A stretch of 64,000 nucleotides of DNA, taken from NCBI GenBank assembly GCA_963510375.1, contig CAUPES010000008.1, positions 11,144-75,143 of the forward strand, written 5' to 3'. The notes beneath the pieces are model-generated. The model saw only the letters and a list, made by a program, of their open reading frames with translations. It did no database searches and was not told the origin of the DNA. Made by a program: the position numbers and the translations under genes. Origin of the DNA: Fastidiosipila sp963510375. GTDB lineage: Bacteria; Bacillota; Clostridia; Saccharofermentanales; Fastidiosipilaceae. This document shows, piece after piece, positions 1 through 8,920 of the stretch (positions are counted from its first letter, which is position 1; each line of letters begins with the position of its first letter).

Positions 1-205
1 CACCAGCACCCATTTCTTCTAGTTCACGTGGAGAAATTCCTTTAACAGAAGCAGCCGTACCAACTGGCATAAACATTGGTGTTTTGAAGCTGCCATTAGG
101 AGTATGTAAAATTCCTAATCTTGCCCCTGTCTTTTTATCTACATGAAGAATTTCATGCCAAACTGGAAATTTATTTTTGTTTATGTTTTCTTTTGTATTA
201 TCCAA
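1..205 (-). CDS. tgt: tRNA-guanine transglycosylase, N-terminal part (cut by window edge)
   Basis: Only the first 68 codons lie in the window; the rest runs off position 1. Tgt exchanges guanine-34 for the queuosine precursor preQ1 in tRNAs with GUN anticodons. The visible protein matches the family N-terminus: the stretch KTGARLG, then TPNGSFKTPMFMPVGT and the segment VKGISPREL that follows it. No ATG fits. An in-frame stop lies upstream, and a TTG at 205 is preceded by the purine-rich AGAAAGAGAG, so I use TTG as start. The gene follows queA by about 36 bases on the same strand, the usual queuosine gene pair, so co-transcription is likely. Confidence 0.9.
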   Translation of the reverse strand, partial: MDNTKENINKNKFPVWHEILHVDKKTGARLGILHTPNGSFKTPMFMPVGTAASVKGISPRELEEMGAG

Positions 206-241
206 TATTATTAACTCTCTTTCTGCTCATTATATTTTTAA

Positions 242-1315
242 TTAAAATACTTTTCCTTGGTGCAAGCCCATATAGTTTTCTTTACTGCCTTCGATATACA
301 TAGCATCACCAAAACTAAAAAACCTATATTTTTCTTCTACAGCTACTTTGTAAGCATTAAGGATTTCATCTCTTCCTGCTAATGCCGAAACTAGCATTAC
401 TAAAGTCGATTCTGGCAAATGAAAATTAGTAATTAAATTATCAATGACTTTAAATTTATAACCAGGATAAATAAAAATATCTGTTGAGCTTTTTTCTGGC
501 AAAACATCATAATTCTCATCTTGCTTTAAACTTTCGAGAACTCTACAAGATGTTGTTCCTACAGCTATTACTTTATTTCCTGCATGTCTAGTTTTATTAA
601 TAAGCTCACAAGTTTCTGACGAAATTACATACTCTTCAGTATGCATTAAATGATTTTCTATTTCTTCTTCTTTAACTGGTCTAAAAGTTCCTAATCCAAC
701 ATGTAAAGTTAAAAATGCTATGTTAACACCCTTACTCTTAATCTCTTCAAGTAGTTCTTCTGTAAAGTGTAGCCCTGCTGTAGGTGCAGCAGCAGATCCT
801 GAAACTTTAGAATAAACAGTTTGATACCGTTCTTTATCTAGTAGCTTTTCATGAATATACGGTGGCAGTGGCATTTCACCTAATTCATCTAAAACCTCTT
901 CCCATATACCTGTAAATTCAAATCTTAATATTCTATTACCATCTTCAAGAACATCAATAATATCAGCCTCTAAAACGTCCTCTTTAAATACTATATGTGC
1001 ACCTTTTTTCAACCTTCGTCCAGGATTAACAATCGTTTCCCAGTCAGTATCGTTTAATCGTTTAAGCAACAAAACTTCCACTGGCTTTTGTAAAGATGAT
1101 TTAATACCAAATAATCTAGCTGGAATAACTCTACTATCATTTAGAACTAATGTATCACCTTCATGTAATAGTTTTAATATATCTCTGAAATGAAGATGTT
1201 CAATTTCATTATGTTCACTCATCAAATGTAATAACCTTGACTCATCTCTATGTTCCACTGGGTGTTGAGCTATCAATTCATCTGGTAAATCATAATAAAA
1301 GTCTGATTTTTTCAC
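242..1315 (-). CDS. queA: S-adenosylmethionine:tRNA ribosyltransferase-isomerase
   Basis: QueA transfers and isomerises the ribosyl group of S-adenosylmethionine onto preQ1-modified tRNA to give epoxyqueuosine. The 357-residue product has the family length. It carries the N-terminal DFYYDLPDELIAQHP motif, the segment RDESRLL, the stretch DTLVLNDSRVIPARL, AAPTAGLHFT near the middle and the C-terminal ITNFHLPESTLVMLVSA. The frame is open 34 codons further upstream, but that part overlaps the preceding gene and resembles nothing. The GTG at 1315 has AGAAGG seven bases before it and starts exactly at the family N-terminus (V/MKKSDFYYDLP). It sits between a YesL-like gene and tgt on the same strand. 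Confidence 0.95.
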   Translation of the reverse strand: MKKSDFYYDLPDELIAQHPVEHRDESRLLHLMSEHNEIEHLHFRDILKLLHEGDTLVLNDSRVIPARLFGIKSSLQKPVEVLLLKRLNDTDWETIVNPGRRLKKGAHIVFKEDVLEADIIDVLEDGNRILRFEFTGIWEEVLDELGEMPLPPYIHEKLLDKERYQTVYSKVSGSAAAPTAGLHFTEELLEEIKSKGVNIAFLTLHVGLGTFRPVKEEEIENHLMHTEEYVISSETCELINKTRHAGNKVIAVGTTSCRVLESLKQDENYDVLPEKSSTDIFIYPGYKFKVIDNLITNFHLPESTLVMLVSALAGRDEILNAYKVAVEEKYRFFSFGDAMYIEGSKENYMGLHQGKVF

Positions 1316-1350
1316 TTTTTTACCTTCTTTTCTAATTAAGTATTTTATAG

Positions 1351-2385
1351 TTAAGCTGGTGCCCCAGTTGGAGAATCCTTTGCTGCTTCCTGTGGTATAT
1401 CTTCCTGGTAATGCCATTCTGATTCATAGCGTTCTTTAATTTTTTGAGCAACAGAACTTTGAGCTCCACCACCTTTATTATTATCATAAGGATCAATTAA
1501 ATATTTTTTGATACCTCTACTTGCAAAGAAATTTATTAGAAAATTACTTAATCCTATTCCAATACTAAATTGCAGTGCAAAAACAATTACTGCTACAGCC
1601 TGTGAAGGGATTCCCCAAATTGCCAAAAATGGTATTACAAAGTTTAATACCAATAGTAATAGTAAAATGAAAAAGTTACTTGGGACTTTGATTAAAGTCA
1701 AAATCAATGCATTTTTATAAATGTGACGTAATTTTAAATCAAAGGTAACTATCATTTGATAGACATAGAATTGCATAACTATTATTGTAAAAATACACAT
1801 TAATAAAACAGCTCTTAAAACATATAACATAATGTTTTCAGGCATATTTGCGTTATAAAAATAATAAGCATAAATTACTAAACATAAAGCAAGTGCTGAA
1901 ATAATGCTATGTATTAAGCTTTTTTTCCAGTTAGCAACTAAACTATCTTTTATATCTGACCACAGAAATACAGGATCATGTATCGCAAAGTTTCTATAAA
2001 TATAAGTAAACCCGACATGAATAGGTCCTAAGGCAAAGAAACCTAAACTAAATAAAGTCATTACAAAAATTAAATGTGTAGCAAAAAAGAAATAAGATGA
2101 CATTGTTTCTACAGTTATCCCTTGGGCATAAGGTAAATTTACTTTTTGTAGAACAGCTAGAATTTTTTCGTAAGATAATGCAGGTAATACCATGGGTAGT
2201 AAGTAAAATCCTACATAATATAGTACGGCTATTGTTAGGAGACTAGCAATAAAAGTCAGCATACCAATACCACAAATTCTCCAAAATTTGCTAAAATAAA
2301 TTGAGAAAAATTCTCCTATCGGTCCCTTTTCTGGTTCATCCGGATCGACACCAGGTCCTTCTTTATTAAGATTCCAAAAAGCCAT
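1351..2385 (-). CDS. YesL-like (DUF624) multi-pass membrane protein
   Basis: A 344-residue integral membrane protein with a short charged N-terminus (GVDPDEPEKGP) and about six hydrophobic segments, at roughly residues 37-62, 95-120, 155-175, 185-205, 225-255 and 260-285. The middle carries the pattern of YesL/DUF624 proteins: GPIHVGFTYIYRNFA, then a DPVFLWSDIKDSLVANWKKS-type stretch. The function of the family is not established; in some Firmicutes members sit near sugar transporters. Here the context is housekeeping (topA upstream, queA downstream), with 35 bases to the queA start. The hydrophilic tail after residue 300 has no recognisable domain. AGGAG precedes the ATG. Family call is by pattern and moderately sure. 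Confidence 0.6.
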   Translation of the reverse strand: MAFWNLNKEGPGVDPDEPEKGPIGEFFSIYFSKFWRICGIGMLTFIASLLTIAVLYYVGFYLLPMVLPALSYEKILAVLQKVNLPYAQGITVETMSSYFFFATHLIFVMTLFSLGFFALGPIHVGFTYIYRNFAIHDPVFLWSDIKDSLVANWKKSLIHSIISALALCLVIYAYYFYNANMPENIMLYVLRAVLLMCIFTIIVMQFYVYQMIVTFDLKLRHIYKNALILTLIKVPSNFFILLLLLVLNFVIPFLAIWGIPSQAVAVIVFALQFSIGIGLSNFLINFFASRGIKKYLIDPYDNNKGGGAQSSVAQKIKERYESEWHYQEDIPQEAAKDSPTGAPA

Positions 2386-2458
2386 AAATATCTCCTAAAT
2401 TATTAAATTAATTTTAAAACTAACATTTAAATATTATATATCACTTACTTGATTATTG

Positions 2459-4663
2459 TTAATCTTTGTCATTAGTATCTTCTTTATCATTATCTTTATC
2501 ATTATCTTTATCTTTATCTTTATCTTTATCTTTATCTTTATCTTTATCTTTATCTTTATCTTTACTCTTTTTACTTTGACGAGTAGGACACTCTTTATTT
2601 GAACAGTAAATATAATCTCCTGATTTTCTCTTCTTTTCTAACATGTAAGAACCGCAAGTTTCACATTTCTTATCATCTACAGGTAAATCCCAAGATATAA
2701 ATTCGCAATCTGGATCTTTACCTTTCTTATCGCAAGTGTAAAAGATTCTATTCCTACGACTTTTTCTGGAAACAACTTCTGAACCACAAAGAGGACATTT
2801 TCTCCCAGTTGAATAATTCATTGTGTCTGTATAATCACAATCTGGGAAGCGATTACATGCTATAAATTTACCAAATCTACCAACCTTAATAACAAGGTCT
2901 CCTTCTGAACACTTAGGACATTTTTCACCTAGTTCGACTTCTGGAATTTCAACTTTATTAATTGTATCTTTAGCTTTTTCAATTTCAGCATGAAAATCCG
3001 GATAGAATTCTTCTAAAACTTTTTGTCCTTCTTTTTCACCAGATTCAACATTATCCAAATCAGATTCCATTTCAGCAGTAAAACTAACGTCAACTATATC
3101 TGGAAAATTTTCTTCTAACATTTCAGTTACTAAAAAACCTAACTCAGTTGGTGCTAAGCTTTTGCCATCTTTTTCAACATATTGTCTAGCAAGAATAGTT
3201 GAAATCGTAGGAGCATATGTAGAAGGTCTACCTATACCATTCTCTTCCATCGCCTTAATTAAAGAAGCTTCAGTAAATCTTGCTGGTGGTTGAGTAAACT
3301 TCTGATCAGCATTAATTTTGTCACAAACTAAAGCTTCGCCTTCTTCTAACTCAGGAATTTCTTCTTTTTCATTGCTTAAATATTCGTTGTATACTTCCAT
3401 ATAACCTGAGAACTTAATAGTTTCCCCTTTAGTTCTAAAAATATGGTCATTACTTTTTGCATCTAAAGTTACTGTATCAATAACTGCATCAACCATCTGA
3501 CAAGCTATAAATCTTGACCAAATTAAATTATAAAGCTTATATTGCTCTTCAGTTAGTGATCTTTTTACATACTCTGGAGAAAGATCAAAGTGCGTTGGTC
3601 TAATAGCTTCGTGTGCATCTTGAGAATTTGAACTTTTATTAGCAAAATAGTTAGCTTTTTTCGGAAGATACTTGTCACCATAACTGTTTTTAATTAATGA
3701 ACGAACAGAGTCGATTGCATCTTGTGAAATTCTAACAGAGTCAGTACGCATATAAGTAATTAAAGACACTTGCCCATGTCCACCAATATTTACACCTTCA
3801 TAGAGTTGCTGAGCAACGCTCATTGTCCTACGTGAGTTAAAGTTTATTCTGGCTGAAGCATCTTGTTGTAAAGTACTTGTAGTATATGGTGGCTTAGCTT
3901 TACGCTTACGTTGTCCTTTTTTCATCTCATGGACGGAAAATGAATCTTTATCAATATTGGCAAGAATCGTATCTGCTTCTTCTTTGGTATTAACTTTAAC
4001 TTTTTTTACTTTTCCAGATTTTAAATCGCCTTGGTATCTAGCAGTGAATTGTAGTTCATCGTTAGTCTTACGAAGTTTGACATCTAAATTCCAGTATTCT
4101 TCTGGTATAAAAGCTTTGATTTCTCTTTCTTTATCAACAATCATTTTGCTGGTAACTGATTGAACTCTACCTGCAGATAAACCTTTTCTAATCTTCTCCC
4201 ACAGTAATGGACTCAACTCAAAACCTACAAGTCTATCTAAAATTCTCCTTGCTTGTTGAGCATCTACTAAATTCATATCGATACTACGAGGATTTTTAAT
4301 AGCCTCTTGAACTGTCTTTTCAGTAATTTCGTTAAAAGTGACTCTACATTTAGAATCAGGATCCAATTTTAATATATGAGCTAAATGCCAAGCTATCGCC
4401 TCTCCCTCTCTATCCGGGTCAGTTGCCAAGATTATATTGTCTGCATCTTTAGCAAGTTTTTTTAATTCTGCTACAACTTTATGCTTACCCTTCATAGTAA
4501 CATATCTAGGCTTGAATTGATTTTTTACATCTACTCCCATAGTAGACGCAGGTAAATCTCTGATATGTCCTACCGAAGCTGTTAATTTATACTCGTCACC
4601 TAAATATCTTTCAATAGTTTTTGCTTTAGCAGGTGACTCAACAATTACTAAATTCTTGCTCAT
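2459..4663 (-). CDS. topA: DNA topoisomerase I (type IA)
   Basis: Relaxes negative supercoils by passing one strand through a transient single-strand break. The 734-residue protein starts with the Toprim motif LVIVESPAKAKTIERYLG, has the acidic DPDREGEAIAWHLA motif near residue 85, and carries the active-site tyrosine in SLITYMRTDSVRIS (near residue 310). Three C-terminal zinc ribbons follow, each with paired cysteines (CPKC/CNRFPDC, CPLC/CDKKGKDPDC, CETC/CSNKEC), for single-strand DNA binding. The last 35 residues are almost pure Lys-Asp repeats, described under the repeat entry. It is followed by the YesL-like gene. The ATG at 4663 has AGGAG-like bases upstream. Confidence 0.97.
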   Translation of the reverse strand: MSKNLVIVESPAKAKTIERYLGDEYKLTASVGHIRDLPASTMGVDVKNQFKPRYVTMKGKHKVVAELKKLAKDADNIILATDPDREGEAIAWHLAHILKLDPDSKCRVTFNEITEKTVQEAIKNPRSIDMNLVDAQQARRILDRLVGFELSPLLWEKIRKGLSAGRVQSVTSKMIVDKEREIKAFIPEEYWNLDVKLRKTNDELQFTARYQGDLKSGKVKKVKVNTKEEADTILANIDKDSFSVHEMKKGQRKRKAKPPYTTSTLQQDASARINFNSRRTMSVAQQLYEGVNIGGHGQVSLITYMRTDSVRISQDAIDSVRSLIKNSYGDKYLPKKANYFANKSSNSQDAHEAIRPTHFDLSPEYVKRSLTEEQYKLYNLIWSRFIACQMVDAVIDTVTLDAKSNDHIFRTKGETIKFSGYMEVYNEYLSNEKEEIPELEEGEALVCDKINADQKFTQPPARFTEASLIKAMEENGIGRPSTYAPTISTILARQYVEKDGKSLAPTELGFLVTEMLEENFPDIVDVSFTAEMESDLDNVESGEKEGQKVLEEFYPDFHAEIEKAKDTINKVEIPEVELGEKCPKCSEGDLVIKVGRFGKFIACNRFPDCDYTDTMNYSTGRKCPLCGSEVVSRKSRRNRIFYTCDKKGKDPDCEFISWDLPVDDKKCETCGSYMLEKKRKSGDYIYCSNKECPTRQSKKSKDKDKDKDKDKDKDKDKDKDNDKDNDKEDTNDKD
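2482..2564 (-). repeat. Hexanucleotide microsatellite encoding a Lys-Asp tail in topA
   Basis: On the plus strand the unit TTTATC is repeated perfectly nine full times from 2507 to 2560, with partial units at each side and degenerate copies (TTATCA-containing) from 2482 to 2506. Read on the coding strand it is GATAAA, giving alternating Asp and Lys at the topoisomerase I C-terminus. Because the unit is six bases, gain or loss changes protein length by two residues without a frameshift. Slippage is an inference; the repeat is seen directly. Confidence 0.95.
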
Positions 4664-4712
4664 TAAAACTCCTAAATTTTTAATTAATAAAATTCCTCAA
4701 AACAATAATCAA

Positions 4713-5846
4713 TTAATTTAAAGATTTTGTCAAAAATACTTTTGCTCCATCTCTCTTTATGTAACCTAGTGATTCTAGTTTAGTCAACTCTATCAAAATT
4801 TCACTTATATTCAAATTGAGTCGATTTGCTAATTCTAATTCATCAAAAGGTTTTTTGTCTAACAAATTAATTATACTTAATGTCAATCTATCACAAATTA
4901 ACTTTGATGTTATATTATTCAACTTTTCTTTTTTGAAATCAATATCTTTATGATAGACCTTAACGTCTAAATTCATCCAATTAGCAATATCTTTAGCAGA
5001 ACGAACTAACAAAGCACCATCTTTTAATAATGAATTACAACCTACAGAAACTTCTTGATAAATCGATCCCGGCACAGTCATTACATTCCGATTTTGTTCG
5101 GCAGCAAATTGAGCTGTAATTAAACTACCACTTTTTTCACCTGCTTCAACCACAAGAGTATAGTTACTCAAAGCACTTATTATTCTATTTCTTGCTGGGA
5201 AATAAGGTTTCAACGGCTTAACTCCAGGAGCATGTTCTGATATTAAAACTCCTGCTTTTGCAATCCTATCACGTAATACTCTATGCTCTTTTGGATAAAT
5301 TAAATCTATACCATGCGCTAACACTCCTACAGTAAATATAGAATTTGCTATTGCAACTTCATGCGCACAACTATCTATTCCTCTAGCTAAACCTGAAATA
5401 ATACAGAAATTATACAAGCTTAATTTAGGTATTTCACTTTCAATAAATCTTCTTCCATAGGAACTCATTTTTCTGGTTCCAACAATTGATAAATGATTTA
5501 AATTTTCTTGATTTAATTTTTCTAAATTGCCTCTATAGAAAATTACCAATGGAGCATCATTAGATTCATTCAAAAGTTTTGGATAATGTTGTTCTCCACG
5601 CATAGTTAGTTTAATATTGTTTTCATTACAATTCTTCAATAAGCATTCTATATCACTAACATTTAAGCTACTATATTTAATTACTTCATCTTTAGAAAAA
5701 TTTTTTCTAAACTTTTCTAAACTTTTAGATTTGAACAATTCAGAACTAATAATATATTTAATCAACTCACTTCTTTTTAAGATTTTTTTCTTTTGTAATA
5801 GATAAACCAGTGCAGTCATATAGTTTTTTACTATTTCAATATTCAT
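4713..5846 (-). CDS. dprA: DNA processing protein DprA
   Basis: DprA binds incoming single-stranded DNA during natural transformation and loads RecA. The 377-residue protein has a weakly conserved N-terminal part and a central Rossmann-like domain with the family motifs: IVGTRKMSSYGRRF near 120, SGLARGIDSCAHEVA near 155, GVLAHGIDLIYPKEHR, SEHAPG near 205, FPARNRIISALS, VVEAGEKSGSLITAQFA and VPGSI. The last 70 residues look like a small winged-helix domain, common in Firmicutes DprA. It begins directly after the yifB stop codon, with AGGAG placed inside the end of yifB, so the two are translationally linked. A comEC gene is in the same window. Confidence 0.96.
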   Translation of the reverse strand: MNIEIVKNYMTALVYLLQKKKILKRSELIKYIISSELFKSKSLEKFRKNFSKDEVIKYSSLNVSDIECLLKNCNENNIKLTMRGEQHYPKLLNESNDAPLVIFYRGNLEKLNQENLNHLSIVGTRKMSSYGRRFIESEIPKLSLYNFCIISGLARGIDSCAHEVAIANSIFTVGVLAHGIDLIYPKEHRVLRDRIAKAGVLISEHAPGVKPLKPYFPARNRIISALSNYTLVVEAGEKSGSLITAQFAAEQNRNVMTVPGSIYQEVSVGCNSLLKDGALLVRSAKDIANWMNLDVKVYHKDIDFKKEKLNNITSKLICDRLTLSIINLLDKKPFDELELANRLNLNISEILIELTKLESLGYIKRDGAKVFLTKSLN

Positions 5847-7382
5847 CTATTTTCTCCTATAGGCAAAAGCTTCATATATGTGATTTTCTTCAATATTTTC
5901 TGCCCCTTCTAGATCTGCAATTGTCCTGGCTACTCGCCATATATTTTGATATGACCTTATAGAAAGTTTAAAAGAACTTGCTAAGTTTTCGAATATTACT
6001 TTGTTTTTTCGATTACATTGTAAACTTTGCCTAATTTTGTCAATAGGTGCCCATGCATTTAAAATATACTGTTCTGTATTAAATCTTAATTTCTGCATTT
6101 CTCTAGCTTTATTTACCATAGTTTTATATAGATTCAAATCAAATTGACGCTCTGCTAAAGTTTCAGATATTTTATCTTTTGCAAGTGTTAATAAGTTACA
6201 AAACAATGAAATTCTATCAAAAAATGGATTATCAAACTTTTGTCGATATCTAATAATATCACCATCACTACATGTACATGAGTTTTCCTCAAAATAGTTA
6301 CCACATTTACAAGGATTACAAGCAGCTATTAAAATATACCTAGCCTCTTGTAATATCAGTTCACCATGTAATTTTCTTTCGACCAATCCACTCTCACTAG
6401 AAGCACGTAAATTATTAATAACATCATTAGGGAATAGTGAAATTTCATCTAAAAATAAAATACCCTTATTTGCGAGAGCTAACTCACCTAAAGGATATTT
6501 ATAACTTCCTCCTAATATAGCAGCACTTGTCATACTGTGATGCACTTCCCTTAAGACTCCAAGTTTTAGCTCTTCTAACTGCAAAGGTAAATTTGCTATA
6601 GAGTATCTAAGAGCTAAATTATAATTCTCTTGTGGAGTTAATTCTGGTAATAAATATCTAGAATATCTTGCTAGAGTGCTTTTACCTGAACCCGCAGCTC
6701 CTTGCATTAATAAATGATGCCCTCCCGCTACTGCAATTTGACAAGCTCTCCAAGCAAAAGCTTGTATATCTACTGGATATTTATTTAAATTACTTAAATC
6801 ATTTTTTACTTGTTCTTTTATTGTTATTCTCTTTGTTTTTTTTACTCTAGTAGACTTTAAAGTTTTAACTAAAGACTTTAAATCTGAATAATATTCCAAA
6901 TTCTCAATATAGTCTTCAATTTCATTTCTCGCATTTTCCGGAATAACAAATACAGTATTTTTATTTTGCTCTTCAACCTTAGAGTTAATATTATTGAATA
7001 AAAGGGCATCCGTTAAAGCTAGTGCAGCAGGAACAGATTCTATATTTCCTGTCAAAGATAGTTCTCCCCAAGCTGCTAAATCTAAATCTTGAGGGATCTG
7101 TGAACTTGCCTGTAGAATTCCTAAAGCTATTGCCAGATCAAAACTGGAACCTGATTTATTTAACCATGCAGGATTAAGGTTTACAGTTATTTTTCTATTA
7201 GGCCAGGTATAACCTGAGTTTTTAATAGCTGAACGCACTCTTTCTCTTGATTCTTTAATAGAAGAGTCAGCTAAACCAACAACATTGTAATAAGGTAAGC
7301 CATTATTTAAGCTTACTTCAACATTTATTTTTTCTGACTTTGTACCATTTATACATGCACTTTTCACTATACTTATTCCCAT
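5847..7382 (-). CDS. comM: YifB/ComM-family Mg-chelatase-like AAA+ ATPase
   Basis: ComM-type helicases help branch migration during natural transformation; many Firmicutes members are simply called YifB. The 511-residue protein has the N-terminal ChlI-like domain (VNVEVSLNNGLPYYNVVGL type start, NLNPAWLNKSGSSFDLAIALG near 70), a AAA+ core with Walker A GAAGSGKST near residue 225 and Walker B ILFLDEISLF near 315, and a C-terminal Mg-chelatase helical domain ending in the SYQNIWRVARTIADLEG motif. The Walker A differs from the usual GPPGSGKT by having two alanines in place of the prolines. A cysteine cluster CNPCKCGNYFEENSCTC lies near 355, typical of the family. AGGAGG precedes the ATG. It forms a two-gene unit with dprA. 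Confidence 0.92.
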   Translation of the reverse strand: MGISIVKSACINGTKSEKINVEVSLNNGLPYYNVVGLADSSIKESRERVRSAIKNSGYTWPNRKITVNLNPAWLNKSGSSFDLAIALGILQASSQIPQDLDLAAWGELSLTGNIESVPAALALTDALLFNNINSKVEEQNKNTVFVIPENARNEIEDYIENLEYYSDLKSLVKTLKSTRVKKTKRITIKEQVKNDLSNLNKYPVDIQAFAWRACQIAVAGGHHLLMQGAAGSGKSTLARYSRYLLPELTPQENYNLALRYSIANLPLQLEELKLGVLREVHHSMTSAAILGGSYKYPLGELALANKGILFLDEISLFPNDVINNLRASSESGLVERKLHGELILQEARYILIAACNPCKCGNYFEENSCTCSDGDIIRYRQKFDNPFFDRISLFCNLLTLAKDKISETLAERQFDLNLYKTMVNKAREMQKLRFNTEQYILNAWAPIDKIRQSLQCNRKNKVIFENLASSFKLSIRSYQNIWRVARTIADLEGAENIEENHIYEAFAYRRK

Positions 7383-7520
7383 TAGAATTTCCTCCTTAGG
7401 AATATCTTAGTAAAAAATACTATTTAGAATTTGCAACAAATGTATACAAAAAGTAAGAGTAAATCACAAAATATCAACTTAAAATTATGGTACTAAATTT
7501 TAAGGTAATTTTATAAACCT

Positions 7521-8744
7521 CTAAACATATTTCTGTCTAAAGTAGTGATACATAGTACTTCTGATCATACCGTTATATAATTTACGCCTTTTATCTGCCT
7601 TGTGACCAGTATTTTTTTCAAAATCACTTGCAGTAATAATACTCAAACGTACACCTGGATTGGTAAAGTTAGTTTTTGGATAAAATATTAAATTTGCTAT
7701 TCCTCGATTAATTCTAATTGCATCTGCTTCATCAGACATTCTTTCTCCATAAGGTGGATTCGCTAAAAATAAGAATTTTTCATTGTTAAAATACTTTCTT
7801 AGATTATCAATTTTTAATTCATATAAGTCTAAAACTCGAAAATCAATAACTTCTCTAACACCAGCACGCCTAGCATTTGCTTTGGCCATGCTGATACTTT
7901 TACCATCAATATCTGAACCTGCAAATTTAACATTATTCAGATCTGGCTCTCCTCGCAAAACCTCAGCATTGATAGCTGCTTCTTTTACTTTCCTGAAAAC
8001 TTCTGGACCTATAAAAGGCCACTGTTCTGCAGTAAATTCTCTTCTAGATCCTGGAGCTATATTGTAAGCAATCATAGCAGCTTCAATAGGAAACGTTCCA
8101 GAACCACAACAAACGTCATATACAACTTCATTGTTTAACGGATCATACTGACTTAATTTAATAATTCCAGCTGCAAGTGTTTCTGAAATAGGCGCTTGAT
8201 TTCTATCTAATCTATAACCACGCTTGTGTAAACCGGATCCAGACGTATTAAAGCTTAAGCGTACATTATTATCAATAATTTCATAAGCAATATGTAAATC
8301 TAAGAGATTTTTATCTTCTTTTAGTCTAGTATTTTCATTTAAATTTCTAGATTCGATCAGAGAAATAACTATAGCCTTTTTTATAGTACTTTGAATCGCG
8401 GATGGAGCAAAAAGTTTCGAATTATGCGTATTAGATCTATCTACAGTAAATGCAGCATTATCTGGAATCCATTCAGACCAATCTAAAGATTTAACTTTAT
8501 TAAAAAGTTCATCAAAATCATTAGCTTTAAATTCAGCAAATACTAACTCAACTCTTTCGGCACAGCGTAGATGAACATTACATACGGCCACCGCTTTAGC
8601 TATAGCGTTCTTATTCTGTTCTAAATTTATTTGAACATTGCCATTTCCAATCTCTACATTTTTCTTATCAAATCCAAGATCAAATAGTTCATCTCTTACA
8701 ACAGATTCTAATCCAAATAATACTGGTAAATTGATTTTATACAC
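7521..8744 (-). CDS. THUMP-domain 23S rRNA guanine-N2 methyltransferase (RlmL/YpsC type)
   Basis: Probable N2-methylguanosine methyltransferase of large-subunit rRNA. The 407-residue protein has an N-terminal ferredoxin-like and THUMP region (residues 1-160) and a Rossmann methyltransferase domain with YDVCCGSGTFPIEAAMIA near 215 (S-adenosylmethionine site), GSDIDGKSISMAKANARRAGV near 275 and the catalytic ANPPYGERM near 335. Length matches Gram-positive YpsC and the N-terminal half of E. coli RlmL; the C-terminal RlmK domain is absent. The start is GTG at 8744 with AGGAG eight bases upstream. It is the first gene of the minus-strand block, divergent from ychF. Confidence 0.88.
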   Translation of the reverse strand: MYKINLPVLFGLESVVRDELFDLGFDKKNVEIGNGNVQINLEQNKNAIAKAVAVCNVHLRCAERVELVFAEFKANDFDELFNKVKSLDWSEWIPDNAAFTVDRSNTHNSKLFAPSAIQSTIKKAIVISLIESRNLNENTRLKEDKNLLDLHIAYEIIDNNVRLSFNTSGSGLHKRGYRLDRNQAPISETLAAGIIKLSQYDPLNNEVVYDVCCGSGTFPIEAAMIAYNIAPGSRREFTAEQWPFIGPEVFRKVKEAAINAEVLRGEPDLNNVKFAGSDIDGKSISMAKANARRAGVREVIDFRVLDLYELKIDNLRKYFNNEKFLFLANPPYGERMSDEADAIRINRGIANLIFYPKTNFTNPGVRLSIITASDFEKNTGHKADKRRKLYNGMIRSTMYHYFRQKYV

Positions 8745-8843
8745 AAAAATTTCTCCTAAAAATTAATGGATTCATATTATCACAATTGAATATATCATGT
8801 ATTATAATGCTTGATTAATTCATGCAAAGTTAGAAGTTTAAAA

Positions 8844-8852
8844 TGCTATAAT
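8844..8852 (+). promoter_or_regulatory. Extended -10 promoter for ychF
   Basis: TGCTATAAT, an extended -10 element, lies about 70 bases before the ychF start in the 176-base divergent intergenic region. No good -35 is visible, which is tolerated for extended -10 promoters. Opposing TATAAT-like hexamers upstream of the methyltransferase gene are present but weaker. Confidence 0.5.
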
Positions 8853-8920
8853 AGCTGAAGTTATTAAGATACTCAACAAAACTTAAATATGATAGTTGAT
8901 TTATTCATGGAGGAAAGTAT

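Noticed and set aside
1316..1417. 34-codon N-terminal extension of queA
   Set aside because: Overlaps the YesL-like gene, has no ribosome binding site and precedes the conserved N-terminus.
2482..2564. Possible CRISPR-like or transposon repeat
   Set aside because: Pure six-base tandem unit inside a gene; no spacers, no inverted ends, no cas genes.
4713..7382. Possible defence or mobile island around dprA and yifB
   Set aside because: Both are common core competence genes with base composition like their neighbours; no integrase or repeats flank them.
7382..7400. TTCCT/AGGAA mini-hairpin at the yifB ribosome binding site
   Set aside because: Only five pairs and a four-base loop; too weak to group with the two stronger binding-site hairpins.
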